NCBI GenBank assembly: GCA_003666385.1
Contig: QPIN01000062.1
Location: forward strand, 62,001-126,000
Length of the DNA: 64,000 nucleotides
Direction of reading: 5' to 3'
From: Methylococcales symbiont of Hymedesmia sp. n. MRB-2018
GTDB taxonomy: Bacteria > Pseudomonadota > Gammaproteobacteria > Methylococcales > Methylomonadaceae
Shown here: one piece after another, positions 60,910-64,000 of the stretch
Position numbering within the stretch: position 1 is the first letter of the stretch
How the letters are laid out: each line of letters begins with the position of its first letter
Notes under the pieces: model-generated
Databases searched by the model: none
What the model was told of the DNA's origin: nothing
The model's input: the letters and a program-made list of their open reading frames with translations, nothing else
Made by a program: the position numbers and the translations under genes

Positions 60910-62178
60910 TTAGCTCACCAATCCTTGTTCAATCGCGGTTAATACTTCTGCCGTACTCGGCAAACCCGAGTCTCTGAGTTTTTTTAAACGGATAGCCACA
61001 ACATTATCCAAACGATAAGCATGTCCTGCATGATCAATCCCCGGAGTGCCTACTGGTATAAAAACCTCAGGTTCTTCTTTAAAGCGCATACCAGAACGGG
61101 CAACGACAATCGTAGGTATCTTACCCCCTGTTGGAGGTATAGCACTGGAATTAAAGGCTTGCACCCAGACAAGGGCATCCACTTCGCCGTTATCAAACAT
61201 TTGATTAATATCATAAAGAAAAGGATCATATTCGGGAATATCACTGGAAAAACGCATTCTAGCGGGATAGCCGGTTTGCCAACCACAAACTTGATTTGCT
61301 GTTTGATCACCTTCTTTACCGCCTAAAGGGAAACCTGAGCATCTAACTCCCGATGCATTAACTTCTTTAACCAATTCACAAATTGTCTGAACAGTGAGTT
61401 CTGCCTGGGAAAAATCAAGGGTAGAAGCCGACCATGTCACCACACCATAAGTTGCAGCTTTTAATTTATCGGCAATCACTTGTAGATCAGCGACTGTAAT
61501 ACCACCGACTTGTTCAGCAACAACAAGATTTTCTTTAATTAATGCTCTTAACACGGCAAGCACTTCTGGTAAATCCGCATCAGCACATTCTAAAACTTGT
61601 GCTTTGGTTTTTTTAGGGGATGTCGAGGCTTTACCCGAAGGTGCTTTACCTATATATATAACCTCTCGTGCGCTGGTATCATCCAGAAACATAGATTCTT
61701 TATTCCACAGATAACGCTGATAAAAACGAGGAGCAAAAACTTCAAGATCACAAGCAATAACCACAAATAAATCACATCTATTTTTTATCTCAGCCAAGGT
61801 GGTATTCATCCAGCCTGAATCTTGCAGAGCAAGAAAGTTACCCCGTGCTTTAGTAAAATTCATATTATCAACCACAGCACCATTGCCATCAGCTAAAGCC
61901 ATTAAAGCCCGCATACCATTAACATCTGTAGCACAACCGCCAATGACAGGTTGATTCGCATTTCTTAAAATCTCAGAAGCTCTAGTAACCGCCTGTTTAA
62001 GACTTACTTCCTTGCCATCAACTCTAGGACTGGTATCTGTAATAGCTTGCTCAAATGCAGCTGTATTTACTTCACAGCCATTTTTAGATACCTTTATTGA
62101 AACACCATTAACTTTAATAGTTAAATCGTCCGTACCCATACCACAAAAAGGACTGGGGACTTCAGTAATTTCTGTCAT
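60910..62178 (-). CDS. fhcB: Formyltransferase/hydrolase complex subunit B (FmdB/FwdB-like)
   Basis: 422 aa; molybdopterin oxidoreductase-like fold, FCGMGTDDLTIKVNG, first gene of fhcBADC. Confidence 0.93.
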   Translation of the reverse strand: MTEITEVPSPFCGMGTDDLTIKVNGVSIKVSKNGCEVNTAAFEQAITDTSPRVDGKEVSLKQAVTRASEILRNANQPVIGGCATDVNGMRALMALADGNGAVVDNMNFTKARGNFLALQDSGWMNTTLAEIKNRCDLFVVIACDLEVFAPRFYQRYLWNKESMFLDDTSAREVIYIGKAPSGKASTSPKKTKAQVLECADADLPEVLAVLRALIKENLVVAEQVGGITVADLQVIADKLKAATYGVVTWSASTLDFSQAELTVQTICELVKEVNASGVRCSGFPLGGKEGDQTANQVCGWQTGYPARMRFSSDIPEYDPFLYDINQMFDNGEVDALVWVQAFNSSAIPPTGGKIPTIVVARSGMRFKEEPEVFIPVGTPGIDHAGHAYRLDNVVAIRLKKLRDSGLPSTAEVLTAIEQGLVS

Positions 62179-62317
62179 AGTTTTGCCTTTGGAATTAATT
62201 CTTATCCTTTAGAGTAGCATTATTATGTGTTTTATTCCAAGTGCAAAAAGCTCAGTTAAAATCATTTTAAAAAACAATTAATAGAAGCAGTGGTACCACA
62301 ACTTATCTGCTAATACC

Positions 62318-62398
62318 GCGTTATTTGTAATCTTTAAATAATCCAGAACGGCTCTTATTTTCTTCTTCAACCACCTCGTTTTTTTGCAATAGCCCTGA
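62318..62398 (-). mobile_element. Decayed IS 3' end, inverted copy
   Basis: Minus strand: ...EEENKSRSGLFKDYK*, same as 14378 and 29200 remnants. Confidence 0.55.
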
Positions 62399-62419
62399 TT
62401 CTCTTTGCTTTAATGCGTC

Positions 62420-62445
62420 ATACTATTTTCAAAAATAAATGCTAT
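62420..62445. repeat. REP-like hairpin (family C), degenerate
   Basis: atactattttcaaaaataaatgctat. Confidence 0.65.
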
Positions 62446-62715
62446 AAATCACAATTTCAACGGCTTTTAAGCCCGATTGCCTTGAGCCTTTCATATCCCC
62501 ATAGACATGGCTCTTTCACAGGACTAATTAAACTACGCTATATAATTTAGGCAAAATAGGTTATTTAGCCTATTTTATCGTTGTTATTAATTTACACATT
62601 GCTGAAATATATTTAATAGTTATTTAAAAACAATGCGTTATGCCCGTGATGCCCAAACCTAGAAATTAGGCTTAAATATTGCTAGACAATCTATTTAAGT
62701 TTAAAGATTATTCTC

Positions 62716-63735
62716 ATGTTAAAAAATTTGATACCATTTTTGCTTACTGTGCTTCCATTTGCAGTATTTGCTGACCATGCATCCATTAGTTTAGCCGTGG
62801 GCTCTGCTGCTCCTATTGCCACAGAATCAGGACTAACAATGCCTCAGGGTAGTTTTTCAAGCAACATCCGCTCCGAGCTTATTCGTCTTGATGAATATTC
62901 AGATAGCAAATTACAAGCATTACGTGAAGCTGATGAAGATGCCGATTTACATAGTGTTGAATCATTATGGAGCATTTCTGCTGGTGCCGCTTATGCTATT
63001 ACCGATGATTTTACCCTTGGCTTTAGATTGCCTTTTATTATGAGAGACAATATTAGAGAGCCTGCACATGGACATGATGATAGTGATGAGCCTGATCATC
63101 ATCATGATGAACCCGCCGAAATTGAATCATTAGGTAATGTTGAAGGCATAGGTGATCTCACTGTATTTGGTCAATATCGGTTTTTTCAAAATAAAGGAAT
63201 CCATGTCTCTGCATTATTTGGTATAAAAGCACCTACTGGAAAGACCAATCGACACTCAGCTAATGGTGAAGAACTGCTTGAAACGGAGTTCCAACCTGGA
63301 TCGGGTTCTTGGGATGGGATCATGGGTTTTGCTTTGACTCAACAATTTGATGCTTTTTCTATTGCTGCCAGCACTGTCTATACTGTCACTTCTGAAGGTA
63401 CTCAAGAAACAGATCTTGGCGATATTTTTAGTTACAATGCTGCCTTATCCTACCGCTTATTTGGTAGCCAAGGATTGAGCTACCAAACACCAAAATTTGC
63501 ACTAGATACTATTTTGGAAATCAATGGTGAATGGCGTGATCAAGAACAAACGTATGGCAAAAAGGATAATAACTCTGGGGGTAATGTCATTTACATTTCA
63601 CCGGGGCTACGAATTACAGCAAGTAAATATATTAACTTGGGCGCATCTTTTGGTATCCCTATTGTGCGAGATACTAACGGTGACCAAGTTGAACCTGATT
63701 ATCGTATCATTAGTAGCATTAATGTTAATTTCTAG
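62716..63735 (+). CDS. Putative outer-membrane beta-barrel protein with His/Asp-rich loop
   Basis: 339 aa with signal peptide; alternating beta-barrel pattern, terminal Phe, loop HGHDDSDEPDHHHDEP. Confidence 0.7.
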   Translation: MLKNLIPFLLTVLPFAVFADHASISLAVGSAAPIATESGLTMPQGSFSSNIRSELIRLDEYSDSKLQALREADEDADLHSVESLWSISAGAAYAITDDFTLGFRLPFIMRDNIREPAHGHDDSDEPDHHHDEPAEIESLGNVEGIGDLTVFGQYRFFQNKGIHVSALFGIKAPTGKTNRHSANGEELLETEFQPGSGSWDGIMGFALTQQFDAFSIAASTVYTVTSEGTQETDLGDIFSYNAALSYRLFGSQGLSYQTPKFALDTILEINGEWRDQEQTYGKKDNNSGGNVIYISPGLRITASKYINLGASFGIPIVRDTNGDQVEPDYRIISSINVNF

Positions 63736-63852
63736 CTGTCTGTTAAATTAACGGTTGATAATAATGTATAAACCTAGCATTGCTGGGTCTTTTATTCGCC
63801 AGTCTAGGTTTAAAAGTCGAGATCAAGAAAAATAAGGTGCTGTTACGGATTC

Positions 63853-63977
63853 TATGGATTCCCGCGTTCGTGGAAATGACGGGCTTTGTTTTTTCGTCAT
63901 CCTCGTGTAGTTATCGTCATCCTCGCGAATGCGGGGATCTATTCCTCGTTCCCGTGGATTCCCGCGTTCACGGTAAT
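63853..63977. repeat. Palindromic GC-rich interspersed repeat
   Basis: ggattcccgcgttcgtggaaatgacggg...cgtcatcctcgcgaatgcgggg...gtggattcccgcgttcacgg. Confidence 0.75.
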
Positions 63978-64000
63978 AATTATGGGAATGGGCAACCACG

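Overview
The window is an AT-rich chromosomal segment, most likely from a gammaproteobacterial methanotroph or methylotroph (Methylococcales-like). That assignment is inferred from the complete formyltransferase/hydrolase cluster fhcBADC, a PPi-dependent phosphofructokinase and a membrane H+/Na+-PPase. Housekeeping blocks are infB-rbfA-(truB remnant)-rpsO-pnp, ilvBNC, galE, dapE, xseA, hldE-ubiA, wrbA-DUF2069-hda, recN-nadK, rne-rluC-sppA, a PepSY/two-component locus, a merR-merTP-metallochaperone cluster and an orphan lpxA. The intergenic regions hold several families of short non-coding repeats: two MITE-like families of about 140 bp with terminal inverted repeats, a 26-bp REP-like hairpin in 6 copies, a two-hairpin module, and decayed IS ends. 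The observation most worth follow-up is a tightly packed minus-strand operon, fhcB-fhcA-fhcD-fhcC-sulP-atpB-atpE-atpF. It joins C1 oxidation genes by ATGA stop/start overlaps to a SulP anion transporter, followed by only the F0 (a, c, b) subunits of an ATP synthase. No F1 genes follow, and a half-copy of a MITE abuts the atpF stop codon. Other notable points: truB split into two decayed halves around an intact fucosyltransferase-like gene; three MITE copies in the same orientation, each 22-45 bp upstream of a start codon; an acyltransferase-hydrolase fusion; a two-cysteine DsrC; and a MerR-type promoter architecture. No database search was run; family calls come from motif recognition in the supplied translations.
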